This document shows, in pieces, positions 37,301 through 48,412 of a stretch of 64,000 bases of DNA (its first letter is position 1; each line of letters starts with the position of its first letter). The notes under the pieces were generated by a model. That model searched no databases. It was not told where the DNA came from and worked only from the letters and a program-made list of their open reading frames with translations. A program made the position numbers and the translations under genes. Source of the stretch: Trichodelitschia bisporula (lineage: Eukaryota > Ascomycota > Dothideomycetes > Phaeotrichales > Phaeotrichaceae); contig ML996691.1 in assembly GCA_010356995.1 (NCBI GenBank), forward strand, positions 1,186,021 to 1,250,020, read 5' to 3'.

Positions 37301-40300
37301 CGCCAACCTAGACAGCTTCACTCCGTACGGCGGCCGGTGTCCATCATGGCCAGCAACGGTCCGACCTAACCTTATTAAAGGGCCAACCGCATGGTAAGGC
37401 GAAAGTGAACGGAGATGTGCTATCCTTTGGGCATCCTCGGACCGAAGTTCATTCTCGCAACTCGCAAGCCAGGCGTCCGCACGCGATCATCAATATCGGG
37501 ACTGTTCGTACGACTCTATCGGGAGCCGCAAAAGCAACACTTCCGTTCGTTCGAGCTGGTCCACTGAAGCTCTGGTTCACCGTTTGCCCATAATCCTCTT
37601 TCTCCGCACCAATGAAACAACCAGAATTTCTCAACTGCATTGCGTTGCCGAAGCGGCTGCAGCTTAGGACTCGTAAGGAGCGCATCGGCGGGTGGGTTCT
37701 TTCGCCATCATCGCCGCCTTGCCATCTGTGATTGGCTTCGGGCCAGCCGCTCGGCAGCTGGCAAGCTGGCGTGGACGGCCATAGACAAACGAATATCTGC
37801 ATGTAAGTGCATTTGCGGAGAGAGGTGAAGACTCATAGCGACGCCGAGTCCCCGTCGCAACCCAAGAGCCAGGGGATATCGACTGACAGTCCTTCCGATG
37901 CTATCATTGGCATACTCGGAGCGTGGCACATGAGCGCAATTGAATGCGAGGAATACTCATTAGACAGGGGGCCGTTGCAGTTGCGTATGGTAAACCGGCG
38001 TTGCGAAAACACCCCACAATGGTCGACGGATGGGCGTCACCACTTGGGCTCCGTGTGTTCTGCTGTCGTCGTAAGATGAGATGTCAGGATACCGTAGTCA
38101 CGCGGACCTTCTAGGCTACACAAAGGGTCCAACGGTGAGCTTGTCATGTCAGGATCCGAAGACATTCTCTGACCGGCTTCGAGAGTGAGCTCCATGAGGA
38201 TTTTCTCTTACGCGTCAGCATGGCAACGTTATGGTGGAGGGCGAAACGTGTGGCTGTCAGCCCTTCAGCCACTAGATCGACCCTCAACTCCAGACGCTGC
38301 ATCCGAGACATTTCGTCCACCTGCGGATAGTATGCCAAAAACAGGAATGAAAAAGTGTATGTGAGATCAATATTGCGAATGACTGGGTTTTCCGCGACTG
38401 TGATACGTCCAACGCGGACAAAATACGAAGTGAATGCGATCAGTCACAAATGGGCTTCTGTTTTGACTTTGGCAGGATTCTCGGGTGCGGTAAGCCCCGA
38501 AGCCATGAGGAGGATGGACCGTGTGTTTCAACACAAGGCCTGGGGAAAATGCCACAGACATCCAAAACGTGGCCCCCACTGAGCTCTGGTATTCGAAGAG
38601 TCTCCAGCCTTGTGCAATGTGGTTAACCGGGCGTAGAGTAATCTGAGCGCGGATCCATATTGGTGGACGCCATGCACAAAGATATGACCTTGCGGAGGAA
38701 CCGAGCTCTGGCCTTGCAAATCAGCTTAAGGCGGATTTCCATGTGAGAAATGAACGCGATCCGCTGCTGCGCTACAGTTCGACCCAGCTCGCAAGGGTGT
38801 TCGCGAATCAGATGCGCGGTACAAGGGCCGGCATATCGTGCAGCATCCGAGCCCTGTAAATCGGCCTGTTGTGCAGGGAAAGGCGGGGTATCATGCATGC
38901 GGGGTGCTAGAACAAGGGGGAGCAGCAGACTGGACTTGGCCGAAAACTTGCACCTCTCATCCATCCGAGGTTCTGGCTAGCCAGCACTCGCTGCGCGCGG
39001 ATTTCTTGCGGGATATTTCGAGAGAAAAGACGGATTCTCCAGGGATGAACGATCAATCGGCAAGGTCGTGCGGGTGAGATTTGCATCTTACTGCAGGCGG
39101 GGGGCGGTTAAAAGCGGGTTACCCGGCTGCCAGTTCGACAGATGCATCAGATTTCATCATCAGCACTTGCCTTTGGAGTTTGTGCCGTAGATTGTACTGT
39201 GGTATGTTCACCGCAGCCGAGCGCAGGTTGGTTGGTTGGCTCTTGGTTTTAGTCCGCTGTCGTCATTTCGCGTAGACCTGCCTGATGTCGCATCTAGAGC
39301 TGGTCCGTAACCCATCAACAGCTAGCTCCCGGACGTTGGTCATCAGAATGACTTAGGGTTATCAGCCACGCTGACTTCATTTGGCGAATACCAACTTTAA
39401 AAAAGAGCTCTAATGCAGCTGGAACGGCCGACCGCTTCAACGGCGAAGGACGGGTCGACAAAACGCGGGAACGATGAAGAGAAACTGCAGGTACGCTTTG
39501 CCGCTTCGTAGGATCATCAAGCATCCCAATGATAAGCGTGCCACAGAGCTGCCGTGAAACATACGGTAACCGGAAAGGCAACTGCCCCGGAAGTTGATAT
39601 CCGCATCAGCCATGCGCATCGGATTTTGGCAAGGGGATGCCCGACGGCAGTTGCGTCAACATCTGATGTAAGACCTGATGGGTTGCTGTAGAATTTCCGT
39701 TCGGAGCCGGCAAGCCGTACTTCGGTCCCGTGTGTTGCACTCTGTAAGCGTGAGTTCGTATTTCGTGCGCTGTGCGCCGTGGGGAACAGCAGCTGCCACG
39801 AGAGTTCAGACTCCAGCCTTACGAACCACTGCCATTGGTGATCCCGCACTACGAACTGTTTGTTTGAAATTGGAAGGCGCCTCAATCACTGATATGAAGC
39901 TAGCCATGCTTCTGGAGCAGGGGAACGAAAGACCGGGGCGTCTGTTCTTGAAGCTCCTTGAGGGGTAGGGTGGTTGTTGCCGTGGGCGCTTTAGCTTGAA
40001 TTTCACGAGATCCACGCAATATCGACGGCGAATGCTGAATGGCTTGATAATGGAACCAGAAACGTTAATGAATCCATGAACGCCCGCAATATCATGATGG
40101 CACGGTAATTGGGTATGGCTGGCGCGCAGTTTGACCTGAAGAAAACGAGGAGGTGATGTTCAGACTTGAAATCTTTCAGAGTGGAGTGACATCATGGCGA
40201 TGCCTGGGAGATATTTTTGAGGCAGCAAGGCCAAAAACGGCCACACTATCGGGCCGCGCTGTCTTCCGGAGTCGCAGACTTGGCGCTCGGACGCGTCTTC

Positions 40301-40472
40301 CAATGTCGCCCCAACAGGAATGTCGTCGACTGACAACAACGATCCTTCAATACCATCAAGTTACTCCTCGATCTTTAGTAATCTCGACGAGTGCGTGGAG
40401 CTCTGGCGCTGGTGATAGAAGATACCCCTGGATTCTGGAGTCGTTGGGTTCACTTTACACTGCACAGGACAG
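34376..40472. other. Gene-poor region of 6.1 kb between divergent genes
   Basis: This region separates the zinc-cluster regulator (minus) from Cft2 (plus), so it holds both promoters. The part just upstream of the regulator (34900-35450) is strongly purine-skewed on the plus strand, as for C/T-rich leaders of a minus-strand gene. From about 35600 to 40300 base composition is more even than in the flanks and no frame exceeds about 140 codons. No repeats, tRNA or transposon ends were recognised. It could be decayed, unrecognisable sequence. Confidence 0.5.
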
Positions 40473-43400
40473 ATGTTCACCTTCACCTCCCTGCTGGGAG
40501 CCCAATCCAGCTCGCCGGCATCGCAGTCACTTCTTGAGCTGGATGGTGGTATCAAGATACTAATCGACGTGGGCTGGCATGAGAGCTTTGACGTAGAACT
40601 GCTGCAGAACCTTGAGAAGTAAGTTGGTTGTCGTGTGATCAAGCTCGTAATGGGATCGTTGGATACGCTTTGCCTCTTTGTTATCTAAATGCGTGATGGC
40701 ATGTACATAGAGTAGCTGACCGGATTGCTATAGACATATTCCAACTCTCTCCTTCATCCTCCTCACGCATGCCACTACGTCTCACCTCGGTGCATTTGCC
40801 CACTGCTGCAAACACTTCCCGCTGTTTTCGAAAATCCCTATTTACGCAACAACGCCGGTGATATCGCTTGGAAGGTCACTTCTCCAGGATCTCTACACCT
40901 CAACCCCGTTGGCCGCGTCCTCGATCCCTCAGGCGGCCTTTACAGACTACGCCTACGCGCTTGCCGGATCCAAGAACGCCACGACTCCGAACATCCTTCT
41001 ACAGCCTCCTACGCCCGAGGAGATTGCCAGCTACTTCTCCCTCATCACACCTCTCAAATACTCCCAGGCGCACGAGCCGGCCGCTTCGCCCTTCTCACCC
41101 CCTCTCAATGGCCTCCAGATTACGGCGTACAGCGCTGGTCACACACTCGGAGGAACGATATGGCATATTCAGCATGGGTTGGAGTCTGTAGTCTACGCTG
41201 TAGATTGGAACCAAGCTCGAGAGCATGTTCTGTCGGGTGCAGCATGGCTCAGTACTGGAGGTGCGGAAGTTATCGAGGCCTTGCGCCGGCCAACAGCTCT
41301 CATCTGCAGCAGCCGGGCATCGCAACGCGTGGCTCTTCCTGGCGGGCGGAAAAAGAGAGACGAACTCCTGGTCGAGTTAATCAAAGGGACCATCGCTAAG
41401 GGTGGCACCGTCTTAATTCCTTCGGACTCCAGCGCTCGGATCCTTGAGCTTGCCTACATGCTCGAAGACGCTTGGGCGAAAGATAAGGATGACGAGAATG
41501 CAGATATGCTACGTCGCGCGCGCCTTTTCCTTGCCAGCTCGACGGCCAATGCTACTATGCGCCACACGCGGAGTATGCTCGAATGGATGGCCGAAGAAAT
41601 TGTGCGGGAGTTTGAGTCCGCTGGTGGTACTGGCCCTCAAGGCCAAAACATGAATGAGGGGAAGCTGGGACAAAAGACGGGGAAAGCGCCTTTCGATTTC
41701 ACCTATCTGAAGCTGCTGGAGCGGAAGAAGCAATTACAGCGTGCTCTAGCCCAAGACGGTCCCAAGGTCTTCATAGCCAGCGACACCTCTATGGAGTGGG
41801 GCTTTTCGCGGACACTGATCCAGAACATTGCACACGATCCGCGGAACTTGGTCATCCTCACAGAGCGCATCTCACCACTCTCGAAGACGGAAAACGGAAT
41901 CGGTAGGTTGCTGTGGAATTTGTGGGCGGACCGATCCGGTGCGAACTCCTCACTGGCAGTCGAGGACGCCTCTTCCAAAGTGATCGACGTCGACGATGAC
42001 GACTTTACGTACCGCGAAGTCCGGATGGAAAAGCTTGCCGGAAATGAGCTGGCCGTGTATCAACAGTACCTCGCACGCCAACGCCAGATCCTGAACACCG
42101 TCAACGCCGAAAAGACCACAGCCCTTGAAACCTCCGCCGATATCGCCAACGATGCCTCCTCGAGCTCTTCAGAGTCCTCAGAAGAAGACGAAGAAGGTCA
42201 ACAAGGCAAAGCCCTCAATGTGACCACAGCAATGACGCACTCGAAGCACAAGCTCGGCCTCACCGACGCCGAACTCGGCATCGACATCCTGATCCGCCGC
42301 AAAGGACACTACGACTACGACGTGCGTGCCAAGAAAGGCCGCGAGCGCATGTTCCCCTTCGTCACGGCCCGGCGCAACCAGCGCAGCGATGCATTCGGTG
42401 ACGTCATCCGGCCAGAGGAGTACCTGCGTGCGGAGGAGCGTGACGAGATCGAAAACGAGGAGACGCGCCCTGGCCTGCGGAAGGAATCTACCCTCGGTCA
42501 GAAACGCAAGTGGGGCGATGTGGCGAAGCAAATGGGACCCGGAGGTCGTCGTGCGCCAAATGGGCTTGCGAAGCGACCTAAGCTTGACGGCCCGGCTGGT
42601 GAGGCTATGCGTGGGGCGTCCGTCGAGCAGCAAGAGGAGGTGGAATCGGAATCCGAAGATGAGTCGGGATTGAAGGATGGTCCTGTGCGCGCGGTGTTTG
42701 AGGAGAGGACGCTGAGATTGCATATTCGGCTTGCATATGCGGATTTCTGCGGCTTACACGATAAACGCAGTCTGCAGATGTTGATCCCGCTTATTCGACC
42801 TCGGAAGCTTATCCTTGTGGGAGGCGAGACACAGGAAACTCTTGCGCTGGCAGCGGATTGCAAACAGCTTCTCAGTACCTCCGATGACACGGCTGAGCGG
42901 ACGGCGGATATATTCACGCCTGTGATTGGGGAGACGGTGGATGCAAGCGTGGACACTAATGCGTGGGTGGTCAAGCTCAGCAAGAGTATGGTCAAGAAAT
43001 TGCAGTGGCAGAATGTGCGTGGGCTTGGTGTGGTTGCGATCATGGGTCAACTGGCTATGGACGAGGGCGGGGGACATGAGAGCACAACAAAGAAGATGCG
43101 GGTCACGAATGGGGAAGAGAATGGCGAGGAGGGAATGGAGGAGGAGGATGAGGAGAAAGAGGAGAACAAGGCCGATGTCAACGGCCCCGGATTCCCGGTT
43201 CTGGACGTCGTTTCGGCTGCAATGGCGGCTCGGACTCGAGCCGTGGCCCAGCCGGTTCACGTCGGTGATCTTCGGCTTGCCGATCTTCGGAAACTCATGC
43301 AGCAGGTCGGATATTCGGCCGAGTTCCGAGGCGAGGGCACATTGGTCATCAACGGCTTGGTCACAGTGCGTAAGAGCGGGACTGGCCGCATTGAGATTGA

Positions 43401-43500
43401 TGGCATAGTGGGCATGTTCAGTGGCATGCGGCCGGATGAAACTTTCTACGAAGTCAAGAAGAGAATTTACGAGGGACTGGCTGTGGTGGCAGGAGTGTAA
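40473..43500 (+). CDS. cft2: Cft2/CPSF100-like subunit of cleavage and polyadenylation factor
   Basis: Two exons (40473-40618 and 40734-43500, 115-nt intron) give 970 residues. The N-terminus MFTFTSLLGAQ..LLELDGGIKILIDVGW is typical. The metallo-beta-lactamase/beta-CASP fold is present (residues about 1-430: LTHATTSHLGA, ITAYSAGHTLGGTIW, FIASDTSMEWG). The catalytic HxHxDH motif is replaced by HATTSH, as expected of the inactive Cft2/CPSF100 partner rather than the nuclease Ysh1/CPSF73. An acidic, Ser-rich linker, TYREVRMEKLAGNELAVY and a conserved C-terminal part (LAYADFCGLHDKRSLQMLIPLIRPRKLILVGGE) follow. The protein acts in the nucleus in the complex that cuts pre-mRNA and histone-type ends. 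A second acidic Glu-rich insert lies near residues 850-870. Confidence 0.95.
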
Positions 43501-43866
43501 GGGAGAGGAACTAATTGTATTACTAGGCAAGAATGCAGAAATCATAACGGACTGGCACCGTTGTCTCTACTAACCATACCCTTTCCCAGTTACTTACTGC
43601 GGTGCGGTCGTTTGCCTGGCGGAACTTTCACGTCCTCCACCGTGCCTTCCCCGCACGGCTGCCGGCGGCCGGCAATTTTTCGGCATGCCGACCACTCGGA
43701 CTGGCTTACCGGTGACTCGGCCCGGTGACATGGCATGCCGGGCCGGTGACTGATTTTCTCCTCAAGTATTGTCCTCAGCCTCCGCAAACCAACTCCTTTC
43801 CTTCGCCCATCGTCTCCTTGTTTCCACGCTCCTCATCTTCTTCACGTTTCCACTCGTCTTGTGACA
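43501..43866. promoter_or_regulatory. Promoter region with CCGGTGAC triplet and GGCATGCC palindromes
   Basis: The motif CCGGTGAC occurs three times, at 43709-43716, 43722-43729 and 43743-43750. The palindromes CGGCATGCCG (43681-43690) and GGCATGCC (43732-43739) lie among them, followed by a C/T-rich leader up to the start at 43867. The dense motif repetition suggests binding sites controlling the downstream unknown gene. It is seen directly; the role is inferred. Confidence 0.5.
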
Positions 43867-45204
43867 ATGCCTCGTCATTCGGTTATTGCGAAGAACCCGT
43901 GGCCGGCGTACTCTCAGCACGCCGGAGACAATCTCAAGCCGGCGGAGAAGGATCGGCTGCGCATGGCTGCGATCCATCAGGCCTTCGCCACGTCAGTCAC
44001 GGATTCGGATGACGACCGCGTCAAGCCTGCTAAGTGGGCGAAGTCGGCTCAGACGGTGAAGCCGGCGGCTGTGGCTTCCGAGGTCTGTGATACCATTCAC
44101 GAGTCTACAGTTCACCGATCTAACATTCACCAGATGGCCGGTCACCAAGGCGCGTTCACTGCTGTGGACATCGACATCAAGACCGCGGGGCCGTCGACTT
44201 CCTCCGCCATCAACCACACACCTCCTCTTTCTCCAACTCCTTCAGTGGCCTCTACTTCAACTGGCAGCTCCACTCCCACAGTCCGCACTCCCACTTACAA
44301 CACCAACACTTACTACCACAAGACCTCCGGCCAGGCTACTCCTCGCAACACCAAGACGAGCGACAACTACAATCGGGGCCAGGACTCACCCTACCCCTCC
44401 ACTCCCTCCACCCACCACTCGCGCCAGAACCGTTCGTCTCGCAACAGCAACATGCCGAACATCCCTGCAAACCACTGGCGCCAGGGAGCCGGCTACATCC
44501 CTCCCGTGGACGACTACCCCCCTCACCCTCTGGCCATGGGATCCGGTTACATGCCAAACATTCCAGCGGGTCAGGGCGGTTATCACCCTGCCGGTCCGAC
44601 CATGCCCCCCTACGGTCTGCCTCACATCGGTAATGCCAACTACCCGCCTGTTAACGCTGGTTTCGGCTTTCCGGCTCCAGTCTATGGTCCTCCGGGCCCG
44701 ATGTACGGTCCTCCTGGGCCTGTCTTTGGTCCGCCTCCCGTCATCGTCAATGGTCCGATGTATGGTCCTCCGGTTGGTCCCGTCGGGCCTATGGGTCCGT
44801 TCGGCATGCCGTTCCCGCCTGAGGGTGATCATGGTCATCGCGTCAAGGGTGGTCTTCGCTCGGGTGTTGGTCTCCTCTTCTCAGGCAAAACCTGTCAAAT
44901 CCATGTGATTAAGGGGCGCAACGTGGAGGAGATTGTTCACGGAGTCACGTTCAATTTTGAAGTTCACAAGGCCGATGCCACGATGAAGGTGCGCACTCTC
45001 ATGGAGCAGCTTGGTGCCATTGGGCCGGGCTGGGCCATCACGCAGGTCTTTGAGATGGGCGAAGGCGAGTGGCAGAAGGGCGGTACGATGCAATGGGAGG
45101 AGGAAGCCAAGACTGCTCAGTCCCTGGAGATGCTCGGATGGGAGGGTGCCGGGGTCGAGCGCGACCTTGAGCCCATCTGGGTTGTCCTGCATCGCGTCTT
45201 CTAG
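43867..45204 (+). CDS. Unknown protein with Pro/Gly-rich middle and conserved-looking C-terminal domain
   Basis: A single exon of 445 residues starts MPRHSVIAKNPWPAYSQHAG. I do not recognise the family with certainty. The N-terminal 80 residues are charged. Residues about 110-210 are Ser/Thr/Pro/Asn-rich and probably disordered. Residues about 215-325 are a Pro/Gly/Tyr-rich tract with tandem (V/M)YGPPGP units and MPNIPA twice. The last 120 residues look folded: LLFSGKTCQIHVIKGRNVEEIVHGVTFNFEV.. then WAITQVFEMGEGEW and a final IWVVLHRVF. Domain order suggests a disordered arm carrying a small globular domain. No signal peptide or membrane segment is seen. Codon use is like its neighbours. The promoter has a striking motif array. 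Confidence 0.8.
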   Translation: MPRHSVIAKNPWPAYSQHAGDNLKPAEKDRLRMAAIHQAFATSVTDSDDDRVKPAKWAKSAQTVKPAAVASEVCDTIHESTVHRSNIHQMAGHQGAFTAVDIDIKTAGPSTSSAINHTPPLSPTPSVASTSTGSSTPTVRTPTYNTNTYYHKTSGQATPRNTKTSDNYNRGQDSPYPSTPSTHHSRQNRSSRNSNMPNIPANHWRQGAGYIPPVDDYPPHPLAMGSGYMPNIPAGQGGYHPAGPTMPPYGLPHIGNANYPPVNAGFGFPAPVYGPPGPMYGPPGPVFGPPPVIVNGPMYGPPVGPVGPMGPFGMPFPPEGDHGHRVKGGLRSGVGLLFSGKTCQIHVIKGRNVEEIVHGVTFNFEVHKADATMKVRTLMEQLGAIGPGWAITQVFEMGEGEWQKGGTMQWEEEAKTAQSLEMLGWEGAGVERDLEPIWVVLHRVF

Positions 45205-46498
45205 ACGTTTCGACTTCGACTTCGACACTGGATTTCATTTCCTGGGTGTGCATATGGCTAGGATGGGAACATCGTCCACTGGTTCACCGCTCTTGATCTG
45301 GAACAACGACTGTGAACGATTGCGATCTCGACTTTGCTGCTGGATGTTAGGAGAAAGGAGTCGGACCTTGTGTTTGGGGGACTTCTTCAACTCATCAGCT
45401 GCTCATGGTCGGGATCAACGACAAAGGACTTCCAAAAACTACAAAACGCAAAAAAAACCCTCCAAAACATCAAAACCTCACAAAAAAAAGTCAGATCCCC
45501 AAAACGAAAAGAAAAAAAAAAGTTCGTCCCACAGAAGGAAGTACGGCAGGGGAGTGGACCACCGTAGCCTTAGAAAATGGAGATCATTCCACTAATTCAG
45601 CATGATTGATGTGATTTCGTGACTTGACTGGAGTGTTCAATATCGCGTGTCCGGTTACCCGACTCTCCCCACGACCGTGACTTGAACCGCCCCCTCCCCC
45701 TCATCTCGACCACGCTGACGTTCATAGGTATCCACATCAGTTCCTTACGATTGTGTACTGGACTCGGCTTGGGCGAAGGATGGTGGCGGATGGTCGGTGG
45801 CCAGTGTCAAATGGGAATGGAAGCATAGAGTTCAGGTGTGCAAGGCTACGGCGTAGTGCGAAAAAGTTGATCAAAGACGAAGAGGAGAAGACAGTCAGAG
45901 ACGCTCCAGAATGAATACATGATGATACCCAGTACCCTCCTATGCTCCTTCCTCCTATCATGCGCATATGACATCATGTTCCACCTCTTCCTTCCTGACA
46001 TAACAATGCTCCTGCCCTGTCCACATCAGAGCGATCACCCGGCTCTCACCCCCACCACCATCACAACCTCATCTCAAGCGACCCCATGCCACAACCATGC
46101 CACACTTACGTCCCACAGATCCAAAAGCGTACATCATTCATCATCTACCTACATACATACTCCCATCCAGATACTCATTACCCCAGCGTCTGCCACCATA
46201 ATCATCTCTCCTCTCAAAATCAGAGAATGCAAAACACCAACTCCCCCCCCTAACCGCCGCAAGTGTTGAAGTAAAATGCAACGCCCATTTTCCCCCTCAG
46301 AAGAAAAAGAATATGCCCTTCGCCTCCACAATGCCTCCCATCTTGGAGAATCTTGCTTCGCAACGAAAAAAAAAGAAAACGAGAGGGGTATGTGCCTGTG
46401 TCGTCCTTCACCGTCCGTACCATATCAATTTTGCCTGCCCACCTTAAAAATGCCAAAAAGCCTCCCAGTCATAACAAGCATCCCATCTCTTTCACCAC
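45205..46498. other. Convergent intergenic region with A-rich tract
   Basis: This region lies between two convergent genes. 45421-45525 is very A-rich (long runs of A with C), probably 3' UTR of the upstream gene. 45960-46260 is C/A/T-rich with many CATC and CCAC words. No convincing protein frame is present. Confidence 0.55.
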
Positions 46499-48412
46499 TT
46501 AACTCCCCCCCCAAACCCCCTTCCCCTCGCCCTGTTTCTGCCCCCCAACAGGCCCAATCCGCGGACTCGCCTTCCCAAGCACAATCCCTCCTCCCCACCC
46601 CCCACTCACCCTCTTCCACGCCCCCCCCTTATCAACCCCCTCATCATCCATACTAAACAACTCCGGCTCCTCCTCAATCTTCTCCCGCCCAACACTCGAA
46701 CTGCTCACCGCACGGTCTAGCCGTCCTGGCCCCCCCACCGACGCCCCACTACTCACGCTCCTCACCCCCGGTATCGGTGCCGCACCGGGACGCTGCTTCT
46801 CGCCCGCAAGCGGCTGAGGCGACAGCCCCGGCGATAACGCACCCACTTCACCTAGCCCATTCTCGCTCGCGTTCCGCGAAATACGCGTCCGCTGCAACTG
46901 CAGCGCAATCATGCCCACCCCTCCACCATGATGCCTTGGCGGGCTCGCCAAAAACGGGCTAACGTCCCCGGAAACGGGGCGCGGGCCCGCTCTACTCGCC
47001 GGACTAGCGCCGGGATGAAGGGAGGCGTTGCGCAGCGGAGACCCAACGTGGCCGAAGGCCGACGCGCCGGGCATGCCGTCGTCTGGCTTGGGGGCGCGGG
47101 AGAAGAGGGCGCCGAAGCGTGAGGGCGAGGCGGTGGAGGGGGAGCCGACCTTGGACCCTGCGTCTGGGGTGCCGAGGCCGGAGAGGGAGGCGCGGTGTGG
47201 GTCGTCGTCGGCGGTGCGGCTGAAGCGGCGCATTTTCTCGGCTGGAGTCAGGAGCTCCTGGAGCGAGGTCGGGACGAGGTCCTCCTCAAACGCGAAGTTC
47301 TCGTCCCACTCGTCCGCGACGCCGCTGAGGGGCGGGCGGGCGCCGACACTCGCGGACAGCATCTTAGCGCGTGCGGGCCGGTCACTGTGCATTATCCGCC
47401 TTCCAAGGGGCTCATCGGCGTGGGTAGGGGGCGAGGCGAGTTTAGAGCGGGAGTCGTCACCGAAGGCGGAGGAGTGCAGGGTGCGAAGGATTGAGGAGTC
47501 GATTGCGGCGCGGGAGGGGAGGGAGGAGGGCGGCGAGGACTCGAAGGGGAAGCGGGTGGGGACTGAGGCAGCGATGGGGCCGTTGCGCGCGAAGACGCTT
47601 ATGCCCTGGCTATCGAAGGAGGCGGGGAGGGGCGCGTCCATGACGCTAAGTCCCTTGTGTGCGGGCGAGATGGGGAGCCCGCCGTTGTCGTTGGGCGGGG
47701 AGCCGTAGTTTGAGCCTGGGTGCGAGGAGAAGGTCGTGTCAATTGTTGGGATGTCGTAGGCTTTCTTCCATGGGTCCAGCGGGGCGTAGTCAGGGCCCGG
47801 CTGCATGGGTTGCGGCTGCGAGAGGTGGTCTTGCTGCATGCTGAGCAGACTGTTGCCGACCGGGCCTTGCGTGGGCATTACACGGCCGCCGAGGTTCAGT
47901 GGCGCGGGCCCGATACCGTAGTTGCCGGGCTTGTTGATTCGACGGCCATCGGCGGTGATGTGCTCATTCGCGCACTTGAGGCCGAACTTGCAATTTCCCT
48001 ACCAGGCTCAGCACACACATCCTCCCATCATCCCAACCGCACTCACCTTCTGAAAATACTTGCAAGGCCCTACACTCTCCGAGTGCAAAAACGGACACGC
48101 CTTCCCAGCCTGACACGCGCCCTGGCGGAAAAATTTGCACGGTACATGGCTCGTATCTATACCTGTTAACACCTCTTCTTACCAGCTTCACAAGCACCAC
48201 CTACTCTTCCCATTAGGCGGACTCCTCGGCCCCACGAAACCTCCTCGCATCGCCTGCGGCTCATGATGTCCATTCGCCATGCGAGCATGCGGCACAGGCA
48301 TGCTCGTCACAGGCGGGACATGGGGAGCATGCCCGTTGAGCGCTGTAGCCGAGGGCGCGCGGTGGCGGACGGGCGCGGGGCCGTCGTCGCCACGGGAGGG
48401 CGCGCTCATCAT
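46499..48412 (-). CDS. CCCH zinc-finger protein, two tandem fingers (Lee1-like)
   Basis: Three exons (48412-48205, 48162-48047, 47998-46499) give 607 residues. After a 70-residue Pro/His-rich start come two CCCH fingers of pattern C-x7-C-x5-C-x3-H: CKFFRQGACQAGKACPFLH (Cys78, 86, 92, His96) and CKYFQKGNCKFGLKCANEH (Cys103, 111, 117, His121). The intron between exons 2 and 3 cuts the second finger exactly in its middle. ITADGRRINKPGNYGIGP follows, as in fungal Lee1-type proteins. The remaining 470 residues are Ser/Pro/Gly-rich and mostly disordered, with a short ordered-looking patch DEWDENFAFEEDLVPTSLQELLTPAEKMRRF near the middle. Such proteins bind RNA and affect mRNA fate, but the targets here are unknown. 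A further C-terminal intron cannot be excluded because the Gly-rich end is low complexity. Confidence 0.88.

Noticed and set aside
35600-40300. Possible decayed transposon
   Set aside because: No terminal repeats, target duplications or transposase/reverse-transcriptase-like protein pieces were recognised, so no element is claimed.
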